From contig NZ_CP021780.1 in NCBI RefSeq assembly GCF_002192415.1, forward strand, positions 8,122,001 through 8,186,000: a stretch of DNA of 64,000 nucleotides, written 5' to 3'. The notes beneath the pieces are model-generated. The model searched no databases. It was given only the letters and a program-made list of their open reading frames with translations, and was not told the origin of the DNA. The translations under genes were made by a program, and so were the position numbers. This stretch comes from Paenibacillus donghaensis. Lineage in GTDB: Bacteria > Bacillota > Bacilli > Paenibacillales > Paenibacillaceae. Shown here in pieces: positions 26,711 through 36,254 of this stretch. Each line of letters opens with the position of its first letter. Position 1 is the first letter of the stretch.

Positions 26711-28001
26711 CTGGACCCTTGCCGGTACGACTGCCGCTGCAGCCTGCTTCGGGATATTCGTCTGGCTGGGGGTGCGGACGATTCCGGTGCTCACAGCCTA
26801 TATTGCAGGCGCCGATCCAGCGGACAAGCTGCCGGAGGGACATGCGGCAGGCACCCGTGAACGAACCTGGCTGACAATCATCCTCTGGATGCTGGGCACC
26901 CGTGCGCTGCTGTTCTTGATCGCCTATGGACTGATGGTCATACATAACGGAAGTGCAGGCAGTCTTCTAGCTACGGTAAGAGAGACCTGGCATCTGACAG
27001 GAATTGATACCCAGTCCTATCTGGGCATTGCCGAGCATGGGTACGTGACAGAAGGAGATTCCAGATTCCATATCGTATTTCTGCCCTTGTTCCCGAAACT
27101 GATTCAATTTGTGCAACTGTTTACCGGGGATTATCTTTCTGCCGGTTTCGCGGTATCCAACCTTTGTGCCATAGCTGCTGCGCTGGTTGCCTATGAACTG
27201 GCACTGCTCGACATGACCCGTAAAGACGCGCTGCGGGTGGTCAAATATATTTTTATTTTCCCGTCCGCGTTCTTCTTCGTCATTCCGATGACGGAGTCCT
27301 TATTTCTGGTGCTGTCTCTAATGAGTATTTATTTCGTGCGCAGACACAAATGGCTGCTCGCTTGCCTGTGCGCCGCATTGGCCGGGTATACACGTTCGCC
27401 GGGGATTCTGCTGGCTGTACCGATTGCCGTGGAAATGGCCCGGGTCCTGGCGGTAAGTTATAGACAGACCACCCGCCGTGAATGGACTCGCAAGGCTGCT
27501 ATTGCGGTCGCCTGTCTTGCTGTGGCTCCGCTTGGCTTGCTAGCCTATCTCTATGTCAATTATGCGGTGACCGGCAATCCGTTCCAGTTCAGTATTTACC
27601 AGAGAGAGCATTGGTTCCAGCGGATGTACCTGTTCTGGGATACGGCGCGCTACCAGACCGATTATGTAGTAAAGGCGTTTCGGGAAGGGGACAGCCGCAG
27701 CCTACTCGGACTATGGCTGCCCAATGTGCTGATGATTGTCAGCACATTGCTGCTCATCTGCCGCAGCGCCAGAAAGCTGCATCCGTCCTACACCGCCTAT
27801 TTTATCGTCTATTTCGCCTATGTTGTGGGACCGACCTGGCTGCTGTCCGCACCGCGGTATTTTGCTGTGGCGTTCCCGCTGGCTTTTGCCGCTGTGCTCG
27901 TTACCAAGGACAGGGCCAAGGATGCTGCGCTTACTGTAATTTATCTTATCGGCGGTTTGCTGTACCTTGCCTTGTTCGTCTGGGGGTATCCGATCTACTG
28001 A
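26625..28001 (+). CDS. Mannosyltransferase-family integral membrane protein (PIG-V/GPI mannosyltransferase-like)
   Basis: 458 residues with about ten hydrophobic segments. WHLTGIDTQSYLGIAEHGY, with its acidic first-loop residue, and RFHIVFLPLFPKLIQFVQ match the conserved luminal loop of bacterial PIG-V-like mannosyltransferases, which use polyprenyl-linked sugars on the outer membrane face. FIFPSAFFFVIPMTESLFLVLS and AALAGYTRSPGILLAVP are also typical. ATG 26625 has GGCGGAGGA upstream and overlaps the PucR remnant. Acceptor unknown. Confidence 0.8.
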   Translation: MKKQDQILSAVFLLIMSAAGIYWAVANTSWTLAGTTAAAACFGIFVWLGVRTIPVLTAYIAGADPADKLPEGHAAGTRERTWLTIILWMLGTRALLFLIAYGLMVIHNGSAGSLLATVRETWHLTGIDTQSYLGIAEHGYVTEGDSRFHIVFLPLFPKLIQFVQLFTGDYLSAGFAVSNLCAIAAALVAYELALLDMTRKDALRVVKYIFIFPSAFFFVIPMTESLFLVLSLMSIYFVRRHKWLLACLCAALAGYTRSPGILLAVPIAVEMARVLAVSYRQTTRREWTRKAAIAVACLAVAPLGLLAYLYVNYAVTGNPFQFSIYQREHWFQRMYLFWDTARYQTDYVVKAFREGDSRSLLGLWLPNVLMIVSTLLLICRSARKLHPSYTAYFIVYFAYVVGPTWLLSAPRYFAVAFPLAFAAVLVTKDRAKDAALTVIYLIGGLLYLALFVWGYPIY

Positions 28002-28029
28002 GGCCACTCAGGTTGTAGACTGACGATTG

Positions 28030-28060
28030 TCATTAAGCTAACGGGCAGTTTAATTCCAAT
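28030..28060. repeat. CTAACG-type short repeat, copy a
   Basis: TCATTAAGCTAACGGGCAGT (28030-28049), continuing TTAATTCCAAT. The same 20 bases recur exactly at 34806-34825. Located 29 bp after the mannosyltransferase stop, at the left edge of the accessory zone. Confidence 0.75.
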
Positions 28061-28207
28061 ACATGGTAAAATAACTTATCGATCCCATTTAGGTGGTGAG
28101 TAGTATGATCCTTCTATGGTTTCATTAGAAAGTAATTACGGATTTAGGAATAAGTTAATATCTAAACGATACATATATGCAAGTATTCAAATAAGGAGAA
28201 TATTACA

Positions 28208-28978
28208 TTGATATTACTCAGAACAAAAAGGATCAAAATAATCGGCTTTTCTACCATTCTGATATTCGCTCTCGTTTTACTGTTCTTATATTTGATTTAT
28301 GCTAAGCAAACAAATGCTGTATTAGTCAACTACTCAAATATGAAACAAATTGCTCATAATGTATACGTTGAACCTGAAATCAATGAGAGTGAAAAAGCAG
28401 GACTAATCAATTATGTTCAAACATCTACTGTAAAAATTAATGCACTTTTTGGTCAAAAAGAATCGACCCCTGTTTTAATCTATGCAAAATCAAAAAAGGC
28501 TTTAGAAAATTACGCAGATTCAGATATTGGACAAACTTATTATTATCCGTGGAATAACTACATTGTTATCGGACCAAGTGGTTATAACGAAAACGTTATT
28601 GCTCATGAATTTACACATGCAGAATTAAGGAAGAGGCTCAGAAACAGCAGTAAGGTGCCAATATGGTTTGATGAGGGTTTAGCCGCTATGGTTGATGGTC
28701 GATTTCCCGATAATGAAATGATTTGGAACATCCAAACTAATGACGGCAAAGAATCAATAAATTTTAATCTTTTGGACTCCCACTCTGCATTTCAGTCTAA
28801 TGCTAAAAGTCATATAAATTATGAACTGGCGTGTTATGAGGTTTCGAGGTGGTATGGGATTGTTAGTACACCTGGTTTATTAAAACTAATTGATTCTTTA
28901 AATAAAGGTGGAGATTTTAATGATGTTTATAAAGGGATCGAAAGTAATTTGAATAATGAAGCTAACGGGAAATACTAG
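28208..28978 (+). CDS. Membrane-anchored gluzincin-type metallopeptidase
   Basis: 256 residues from TTG 28208 (AAGGAG upstream). One N-terminal membrane segment (about 10-31), then an extracellular domain. H133-E134-x-x-H137 (HEFTH) followed by E156 in WFDEGLAAM gives HExxH-(18)-E, the gluzincin zinc site of peptidase-MA-like proteins. The gene is visibly AT-rich compared with the backbone, and its stop codon sits inside a CTAACG-type motif (AAGCTAACGGGAAATACTAG), suggesting acquisition as a single-gene unit. Substrate unknown. Confidence 0.75.
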   Translation: MILLRTKRIKIIGFSTILIFALVLLFLYLIYAKQTNAVLVNYSNMKQIAHNVYVEPEINESEKAGLINYVQTSTVKINALFGQKESTPVLIYAKSKKALENYADSDIGQTYYYPWNNYIVIGPSGYNENVIAHEFTHAELRKRLRNSSKVPIWFDEGLAAMVDGRFPDNEMIWNIQTNDGKESINFNLLDSHSAFQSNAKSHINYELACYEVSRWYGIVSTPGLLKLIDSLNKGGDFNDVYKGIESNLNNEANGKY

Positions 28979-29046
28979 TTAAATCAAGTTTAAAACCTTC
29001 TACTAGAAGCAAACTAGGATTAATTGCTCTATTAGGAGGTTTTATT

Positions 29047-29928
29047 ATGAATTTAAGTGAACTTTGGCTTCAATATGAAGCAGACAAAAGAATTCAAGGG
29101 TTTAGCCCAAACACATTGCGAGCGTATGCTTTGCAACTCAGGATGCTGGTTATGGACCTCGGAGATATAGATATCTCTGGGATCACGCTGAATCTCCTGA
29201 AGGAATACTTAGCGAAGCAGTCTGAGCGCTTGAAGCCGAGCAGCTTAGGACACCGCATCCGTTTTGTGCGATCCTTATTCCGATTTGCATATGAAGAAGC
29301 CTACTTATCTAGTAATCCTTCGCTCAAACTGCGTGAACCTAAAATAGATAAACGAATTCCTAAGTTTTTGATGGAGGAAGATGTCATTCATCTGAAGATA
29401 TCATGTCAGACCTTAAGGGAAAGAGGATTGCTAGAGTTTCTATATTGCACAGGGTGTCGTATTGGCGAAGTTGAGAAGTTAAACATTGAGGATTTAAATT
29501 GGGAAAATTGCTCTGCCATTGTAAACGGGAAAGGGTCAAAGCAGAGAGAAATTTACTTCACCACGGAATGCAAAGTATGGTTGAAGAAGTACTTAGACAG
29601 CCGCGAGGACTCGTGTAATGCCTTATTTGTAACAGAAACAAATCCAGTGAAGTGAATGGCCATCCCAACGCTCAGGTGGGCAGTAAAGCGGTTAGCAGAA
29701 CGCGGAACGGTTAAGGCAAATGTGTATCCCCATCGTTTTTGTCATACCTATGCCTGCCAACTTCTTGATAACGGGGCACCTTTAGATTTTATCCAAGGCA
29801 TGCTAGGGCATGAAAAAGCATCAACCACACAAATCTATGCTCAACTACGCGGGGAACGACGGAGAGAACTCTATCGCCGATTTTTGTACATATCTACTAA
29901 AATTCCGGAAGGAGAGTTCGAATTATGA
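29047..29928 (+). pseudogene. Tyrosine recombinase (XerC/D-like), inactivated
   Basis: One frame of 293 codons interrupted by TGA at 29653-29655. Before it: SAM-like N-domain (WLQYEADKRIQGFSPNTLRAY), catalytic Arg in CTGCRIGEVEKL and the beta-hairpin Lys in GKGSKQR. After it: HRFCHTYACQLL, GHEKASTTQIYAQL. The HxxR box reads HRFC, so the second catalytic Arg is Cys, while the later His and the nucleophile Tyr remain. AGGAGG precedes the ATG. Both lesions are explained by single substitutions. The 3' end overlaps the serine-hydrolase start by 4 bp. Confidence 0.88.
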
Positions 29929-32060
29929 AAAGTCGATGGATAATGGGAGTTGTGCTATCTTCGTGTCTGCTGCTAACCTCCTGCGACGACAACAAAGCAC
30001 CGGCAGAGACGCAGAACATAGCAGGGGCGCTGAATACATCTGAGCCAACGGCAGTAATGGACTCACCTTCGAACGAGGCTAAGATAACCTACGAATTAAC
30101 CATGAAAGCTGCAAATGAGAAAGCCGATCTCCTCACGAAAGCTTACGATACGAACAGCGTGCAATACGCCCTTATCGATCATGGCAACATCGTCATATCC
30201 GGCCAATCCGGCAAGAATGATGAGCAGGGACAGAGGCCGCTCACGAAAGACATGATGTATGGGATCGGTTCGACGAGTAAAATGTTTACCACGGTTGCCG
30301 TTATGCAGTTGGTCGATCAAGGGAAAATCGATCTGGATACGCCGATCGTCCAGTATATCCCCGAGTTTACGATGAAGGATGAACGCTACAAACAGATTAC
30401 TCCGCGCATGCTGCTCAATCATTCTTCCGGGCTGAAGGGATCCTCGTTTACGAACGCCGGTTTATTCGAAGATAACGACACCTATGCCCACGACACACTG
30501 CTGAAGCAACTGGCCGGTCAGACCTTAAAGGCGGCCCCGGGCGCTTATTCGGTTTATTGCAATGACGGATTTACGCTGGCCCAGATTCTGATCGAGCGGG
30601 TCAGCGGCATGGACTTTACCCCTTATATCCATCGATATATTACGGAACCTCTGGGTATGGTCAATACGAAGACGCCGCTCGATTCTCCGGACGAAGCGAA
30701 GATGGCGGGACTCTATTATCCTACATATGCAGGACAACTTCCGGGCGAGACGATCAACGTGATCGGAGCTGGGGGCATTTATTCCACGGCGGAAGATTTG
30801 GCTCGATTCTCGCAAGTTTTCACGGGGGAAGCGGAAGAAGTCTTGTCCGGTAAATCGGCTGCGGCCATGGCGCAAGACGAGTACAAGACGCCTTTGTGGC
30901 CTGACGATGCGGACAACTCATTCGAATACGGTCTCGGCTGGGACAGCGTCAATCTGTATCCCTTCAGCGAATACGGGATGAAGGCGCTGACCAAAGGCGG
31001 GGACACGTCTTTCTATCACGCGTCGCTCGTTGTGCTTCCCGAACAGGACATGGCGGCAGCTGTTGTCACTTCCGGCGGGAACGGCACGTATGATCAGCTT
31101 CTGGCGAATGAAATCCTGCTTCAGGCGCTGAAAGAGAAAGGGACAATTACTGAATTCAAGCCTGAAAAGTCATACGGCGCGCCGGTAAAATCTGATATAC
31201 CGGAGTCCATGCTGCAGTATTCGGGAATCTATGGCGCAACCGGTACAACGATGAACATCAAAATATCCGAAGACGGCGTAATGTCCATCACTTCGGAGCT
31301 GTCGCCTGATAATCCGGTCCAAACCTTCGAATATTCGGCGGACGGCATGTTCCATAGTTCGGATGGAAATTCGCTGATCAGCTTCGTGACGGAGGAGAAC
31401 GGCCGTATCTACTTATGGCTTCGTCAATACACTTTAGTGCCGGGTCTTGGGCAGATTGCTATGTCTGTATATAATGCCGAGAAGCTCCAGCCCCAAGATA
31501 TTCCGGCTGAGACCAAGGAAGCATGGATGCAGCGCGACGGGAAGAAGTATTATCTGCTGACTGAGAAGTATACGTCGATTTCTTATTTGAAAAAGGTAAC
31601 CACCAACTTGAATGTGTCGAAACAATTGCCGGGGTATGTGTTGGATAAGCGAATAACCGGCCCGAATTCAGCCGTCTCCGAATTGCAAATTCCGGGATTG
31701 AACGGGCGGGATCTCTCAGATCTTATGTTCTTTACACATGACGGCGTTGAGTACCTGAGTATGGGTGGAATCATCTTAGTGAACGAGGACGCCGTGAAGC
31801 CTATGTACGTCGCTAAGAAGTCAACCGTTACGATTCAGCCCGACGGCTACGCCAAGTGGTATACGATAAGCGACAAAGACGGGGGCAAGACTATTAAGGT
31901 GAGCATGTCCCCGAACGCTTCCTTCGCTGTTTATGATGCCAAGGAAACATGCATCTACTTCAGTGTCATCGGAGGCAAGGATCAGGTCGAACTGCCCGCA
32001 GGAGGATCCATAGTTTTCGCCGGAGATGCCGGCACGAAGTTCGAGATTTCCGCTCAGTAA
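29925..32060 (+). CDS. Serine hydrolase lipoprotein (class C beta-lactamase/PBP4*-like)
   Basis: 711 residues. Lipoprotein signal VVLSSCLLLTSC with lipobox LTSC, then a low-complexity tether. Catalytic domain about 55-410: S116-x-x-K119 (GSTSKMF), Y211-x-N213 (YCNDGF) and a KGG box (TKGGDTSFYHASLVV). About 300 further C-terminal residues form a beta-rich region I do not recognise. GGAAGGAGAG precedes ATG 29925, inside the recombinase 3' end. Codon use is closer to the backbone than in the AT-rich neighbours. It is likely a cell-surface peptidase or esterase acting on D-amino-acid peptides or cell-wall material; a true beta-lactamase role is unproven. Confidence 0.85.
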   Translation: MKSRWIMGVVLSSCLLLTSCDDNKAPAETQNIAGALNTSEPTAVMDSPSNEAKITYELTMKAANEKADLLTKAYDTNSVQYALIDHGNIVISGQSGKNDEQGQRPLTKDMMYGIGSTSKMFTTVAVMQLVDQGKIDLDTPIVQYIPEFTMKDERYKQITPRMLLNHSSGLKGSSFTNAGLFEDNDTYAHDTLLKQLAGQTLKAAPGAYSVYCNDGFTLAQILIERVSGMDFTPYIHRYITEPLGMVNTKTPLDSPDEAKMAGLYYPTYAGQLPGETINVIGAGGIYSTAEDLARFSQVFTGEAEEVLSGKSAAAMAQDEYKTPLWPDDADNSFEYGLGWDSVNLYPFSEYGMKALTKGGDTSFYHASLVVLPEQDMAAAVVTSGGNGTYDQLLANEILLQALKEKGTITEFKPEKSYGAPVKSDIPESMLQYSGIYGATGTTMNIKISEDGVMSITSELSPDNPVQTFEYSADGMFHSSDGNSLISFVTEENGRIYLWLRQYTLVPGLGQIAMSVYNAEKLQPQDIPAETKEAWMQRDGKKYYLLTEKYTSISYLKKVTTNLNVSKQLPGYVLDKRITGPNSAVSELQIPGLNGRDLSDLMFFTHDGVEYLSMGGIILVNEDAVKPMYVAKKSTVTIQPDGYAKWYTISDKDGGKTIKVSMSPNASFAVYDAKETCIYFSVIGGKDQVELPAGGSIVFAGDAGTKFEISAQ

Positions 32061-32131
32061 CTTGATTCATTCCAATAGGTGAACTTTCAACTAACGGAGA
32101 AGTATGACAAGTTCTGTATAAGCACTACATA

Positions 32132-34749
32132 GTGCGAAAAACAGGGGATTCAAAGTCTCATAGAATCCTAACTTTACAACCGAGGATGGGAATGACGGAA
32201 CCATGTATCCCGAAACCATCCCACCAATACTCCTGCATGCGTCATGACTGACAGGTTATGGGGTTTGAAGTACAGGTAGATTCGGCAGAACAAAGGCTAG
32301 AGCCATTCGAATAGAAAAGGTATGCTGACGGATATGCCGCGTGGCTGAAAAGCTGGATATGGTGAGAATGTTCATAGAAAAGAACTGACGAACTTCCGAA
32401 TGTACAGGTCTATAGTTAGAGCATAAGGAAACTTATGTACCATCCTACGATGGGGTGAGTGGCGTAAAGTAAAAATTTTCCCTATGAAATACGCTATGCC
32501 AAACTAAGGAGGCATCCTGCTCACAGGCCCAGAGGAAGCACCTAAGTCCAGAACAAAAAAAAAAAAAAAAGGCTAGGTTGTAAGGGACTTGGAAAGCAAG
32601 GCACGTCGCAACAAGGGCTGTTACCCAAGACGGTTGCAATAAGGCACGGGCCGAAATGCATTAAGCTTTGTGAGGGCAGGGGCACGACTGATGAATCTCC
32701 TGTAATGGGAGTGGAAGAACAGCCCCAAGTCTAACAGATAAGAACGATCATTTTCCAAACGTGAATTGCGCCGGTCGGGTAAGAATGTGGGAACATCACC
32801 TCAAAAGGATTGATGCCACAGTGCAAGCTTTGCGAAATTGGGAGTACTACGGCATGACGGAACCTTTCACAGATTTGCACGAAAGAGCTGGCAATCATGA
32901 ATCTTTCTCGCATCTCTACGATCTAATCACATCTAGAGAAAATATTCGGCTGGCTTATCGAACAATGAAATCGAATAAAGGATCAAAGACGCCAGGAACA
33001 GATGGAAAAACCATCACAGACATTGAAAAATCGTCCGAAGATGAACTAGTAAGTGAAATCCAAAACAATCTAAAATGGTATCGCCCTAAGAAAGTCAGAC
33101 GGGAATTTATAGAAAAAGACAACGGAAAATGGCGACCGCTCGGCATTCCTTGTATACTGGATCGAATCATTCAGCAATGCTTCAAGCAAGTGCTTGAACC
33201 CATAGCTGAGGCTCATTTCTACAAACATAGTTATGGTTTCAGACCACTACGGTCTACACACCACGCGATGGCAAGAATACAATTTCTTGTGAATCGGGCA
33301 CAAATGCACTATGTGGTAGATATCGACATCATGGGGTTCTTCGACAATGTGAATCACACGTTGCTATTGAAGCAGCTATGGAACATGGGGATTCAGGATA
33401 GAAAGGTGTTAGCGTGCATCTCCAAGATGCTGAAAGCAGAAATCGATGGATAAGGTATACCTACAAAGGGTGTACCTCAAGGGGGTCTGTTGTCGACATT
33501 ACTTTCAAATGTCGTCCTCAATGACTTGGATCATTGGGTGGCTGGTCAATGGGAATTCTTCCCCCTGACTCAACCTCACAAGACAAGAAGTGGTGAATTG
33601 TATACGAAAAATCGCACTTCCCTCAAAGAAGGATATATGGTGCGTTACGCCGATGACTTCAAAATCATCTGTCGAGACTACAAGACTGCCTACAAGTGGT
33701 ATCATGCTGTCGTTTCCTATTTAAAATATCGTCTGAAACTGGAAGTTTCGCCAGAGAAATCGCAAATTGTAAATTTACGAAAGCGAGAATCTGAATTTCT
33801 AGGATTCACGATCCGAGCGAATGTAAAGGGTGAAAAGAGAGTAGCGCATACAGGCATTAGAAATAACAAAAAGCAGAAGATCAAGATGGAAGCCAAAAAG
33901 CGCATTCAGAAGTTGAGATCGTCTCCAATTGCCCTAAATGCAGCACTCTTTAATAGCTTTGTTTTGGGAATCCACAACTACTTCAGTCGGGCAACCCATG
34001 TCAGTGTTGAGTTCTCACGTCTTGCCTATGACCTGCGAGCCTTCATGTATAATCGTCTGAAACAAATCGGGAAATACGAACATCCTACTAACCCGCCACC
34101 AACATACAACAAATTCTACAGCAGGGGTTACAGAACGTTCAAAGTAGCAGGTGTATACTTATATCCTCTTGCCAACGTGAAAACAAAGAACACGATGAAC
34201 TTCAGTCAAAGTCTTTCACTTTATACAACGGCAGGAAGAGAACAAATATACAAAAAGCTTCGTCCGGATATACGTCAAGAAATACTTTCTTTGATGGAAT
34301 CCAGCATCCCGAGCCAGAGTGTGGAGTATATGGATAATCGTATAAGTCGGTACAGTATGAAGATGGGGAAATGCGAAATCACAGGGATGTATCTTTTCGC
34401 ATCAGACGTCTACTGTCACCACTATATGCCATTATATCTCGGTGGAAGCGACAAATTCAACAATCTGCGCATTCTCCACAAAGAGGTATATGAGCTTATC
34501 CACCATACTCACAAAGAGACGATCGAAGTACTCATAAATAGACGGGGTATCACTGACTTGATGAAAATCAAAATCAATCAGTACCGTAATAAATACGGAC
34601 TAGAACCAGTCTAACCTTCCCAAATCTATGAGTAACGAGGAACTTATGATCTAGTACATTTTGTTAGAGGGAACGCGGAGTGCGGGGAAACTCGCACGCT
34701 CCGTGTGGAGCAGGGGAAAAGCTGGAGATCGTATCAAAGGCTTACCTAT
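32132..34749 (+). mobile_element. Group II intron (degenerate)
   Basis: The 5' boundary GTGCG (32132) fits the GUGYG consensus. A reverse transcriptase/HNH ORF occupies the domain IV position. Near the 3' end, GCGGAGTGCGGGGAAACTCG and the following CACGCTCCGTG fold as a domain-V-like hairpin (about 34673-34710), followed by a domain-VI-like stem and a CTAT/TAC end near 34745-34749. The 3' boundary is approximate. The 5' part (32132-32760) holds no other gene and includes an A17 run at 32553. The ORF carries an in-frame stop, so the copy is probably not autonomous. It inserted between the serine hydrolase and the alpha/beta hydrolase, interrupting no recognised gene. Confidence 0.8.
32761..34614 (+). 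pseudogene. Group II intron reverse transcriptase/maturase with HNH domain, in-frame TAA
   Basis: One frame, split at 33451-33453 by TAA between ISKMLKAEIDG and GIPTKGVPQGGLLSTLLSN, two adjoining RT blocks. RT features: KWRPLGIPCILDRIIQQ, YGFRPLRSTHHA, DIMGFFDNV, VPQGG and the catalytic YADD. Then a maturase X region and a C-terminal HNH endonuclease (CEITGMYLFASDVYCHHYMPLYLGGSDKFNNL). The expected residue at the stop is commonly Glu in relatives, so GAA to TAA is the simplest explanation. The GTG start at 32761 is uncertain. Confidence 0.85.
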
Positions 34750-34805
34750 TGCTACCGATAGCGTAGAAAACACATTTGAGGCCGCCGCGGACCAATCGGG
34801 CGATC

Positions 34806-34830
34806 TCATTAAGCTAACGGGCAGTATAGC
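34806..34830. repeat. CTAACG-type short repeat, copy b
   Basis: TCATTAAGCTAACGGGCAGT (34806-34825), identical over 20 bases to copy a at 28030. It lies between the group II intron end and the alpha/beta hydrolase gene. The two copies bound a 6.8 kb stretch with the protease, recombinase, serine hydrolase and intron. Confidence 0.75.
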
Positions 34831-34894
34831 TCTTGCAGGAATGCTGGCATTTCAACTAGAATTTGTTATCAACAAATTAGTCAAGAGGTGGAAA

Positions 34895-35761
34895 ATGGAG
34901 TCTGACATTATTAATTTATCAACCAAGCTTCGTAATAACAGAAAAGTTTCGTATAAAATTTTCGGTAATGAAAATGAGAATACAATCGTCTATTTTCATG
35001 GATTCGGTTCTTCAGCTAGCACATTTCCTCCGGACGTTGATATATTCAATAAGTACCATATCCGTTTTATTGCTATGAACCGATCTGGGTACGGTGAATC
35101 CGAATTATCAAGAAAATGCTCCCTAGAAGATGTGGCAGATGATACGGATGAATTACTCGCTTCTCTAGGGGTCAAAAATGTAGCGGTGCTTGGATATTCA
35201 GCTGGAGGATTATACGGTCAAATATTCGCGGATAAATACCCTAACAAAGTGAGCTCACTTAATTTAGTTAGCAGCGCAATACCTCTTAGCAGAAAGACTT
35301 CGAAATATCTTCCAAATAATTGGAATATCATAAGAATTTTGAATAGCCATATGCCGGTTTTGTCTAAAATGTTTTTTCAAAGGTTCAGTAAAAAGTTAAA
35401 TGGAAATTTGCAAGCCACACTACAAGAATCTATTGATCAAATGGTTGATGCTGATAGAAAAATTGCACTTGATCCGATTATGGGGGAGATTATTACTAAA
35501 GGTGCGCTGGAGGCCTACCACAATCAAGGAATCGCTGTATACTATGATGCAGTTGCGTTATGCGGAATTTATCCTGAATTTGCACCGTACAGTACCAAGG
35601 TGAATATTTGGCAAGGCGGAAAGGATAAGGTATGGACGCCTGCGACTTCGCAGTACCTGCGAAGCAAATACGTTAACTGTACGTATACCACATTTAATGA
35701 AGAAGGACACTTACTTTATCTATCTAAATGGGAAGAGATCATTAAAGCAATGTTCAACTAA
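34895..35761 (+). CDS. Alpha/beta hydrolase
   Basis: 288 residues from ATG 34895 (AGAGGTGG upstream). The open frame extends back to 34661, through intron and repeat sequence, which I exclude. Oxyanion loop YFHGFGSSAST, nucleophile S102 in GYSAGG, acid D244 in GGKDKVW, His272 in EEGHLLYL: a complete catalytic triad. No signal peptide. AT-rich relative to the backbone; its stop codon falls inside a CTAACG-type repeat. Probably an esterase or C-C hydrolase of unknown substrate, acquired horizontally. Confidence 0.85.
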   Translation: MESDIINLSTKLRNNRKVSYKIFGNENENTIVYFHGFGSSASTFPPDVDIFNKYHIRFIAMNRSGYGESELSRKCSLEDVADDTDELLASLGVKNVAVLGYSAGGLYGQIFADKYPNKVSSLNLVSSAIPLSRKTSKYLPNNWNIIRILNSHMPVLSKMFFQRFSKKLNGNLQATLQESIDQMVDADRKIALDPIMGEIITKGALEAYHNQGIAVYYDAVALCGIYPEFAPYSTKVNIWQGGKDKVWTPATSQYLRSKYVNCTYTTFNEEGHLLYLSKWEEIIKAMFN

Positions 35762-35783
35762 CGAGAAACATTAGTTCAATAAA
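35754..35783. repeat. CTAACG-type short repeat, copy c, overlapping a stop codon
   Basis: AACTAACGAGAAACATTAGTT has perfect 6-bp inverted arms (AACTAA / TTAGTT), followed by CAATAA. The hydrolase stop TAA lies within the left arm. It resembles the sequence at the protease stop (28966). Confidence 0.55.
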
Positions 35784-35825
35784 CCAACGGCAGCCAAGGA
35801 CGTTATTTTTCCAAGGATACATCCC

Positions 35826-36062
35826 CTAGAATATATGCTCTTTATGGTCTTTGATCTCCTGTACAAGGCGAAGCGCTTCAGCCTCAGGCAAATGATCGAT
35901 TTTAATGTTATAGATGGATGTTCCACCATGCTGTCCCTTTTTAGGGCGTATAATCGTGTAATGTGGGAACTGCTCTGTCTTCATGTGTTCAGATTTCCCC
36001 AAAATGTCCAAATAAAAAGTACTGCCTTCTTCGATATGTCGTCTTATTGTTAACTGATCCAT
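35826..36062 (-). CDS. Small hypothetical protein (78 aa)
   Basis: I chose the third possible ATG (36062) because AAAGGATG precedes it. The product is MDQLTIRRHIEEGSTFY... with a polar beta-then-helix pattern (KGQHGGTSIYNIKIDHLPEAEALRLVQEIKDHKEH). No family recognised. Convergent with the alpha/beta hydrolase. Confidence 0.5.
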   Translation of the reverse strand: MDQLTIRRHIEEGSTFYLDILGKSEHMKTEQFPHYTIIRPKKGQHGGTSIYNIKIDHLPEAEALRLVQEIKDHKEHIF

Positions 36063-36254
36063 ATCCATCATCCTTTGCATGATTTTTTAGAAAAAGTATG
36101 TATTTGCTTGTTTCCTCCAATTATACTGAAGATGAAATCAAAAAGCCTTAACAATTCGTGCTGTTTTTGAGGTTGTCTATCAGATTCCGGATTCAGAAGG
36201 CATATATGAGGTAACCAGGAGATGAATGCGCGTGCGAGTAAGCAGGATGGATTG

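Noticed and set aside
29925..32060. Calling the serine hydrolase a beta-lactamase resistance gene
   Set aside because: Motifs fit the broad class C/PBP4* family, most members of which are peptidases or esterases; nothing links it to the BlaI/BlaR1 pair at the window start.
28030..34825. The 20-bp direct repeat as attL/attR of an integrated element
   Set aside because: The repeat belongs to a more dispersed motif family, there is no tRNA or tmRNA target and no phage or conjugation genes; reported as a repeat family instead.
34661..34894. 78-residue N-terminal extension of the alpha/beta hydrolase
   Set aside because: Covers intron domain V/VI and repeat sequence; the ATG at 34895 has its own binding site and begins the recognisable domain.
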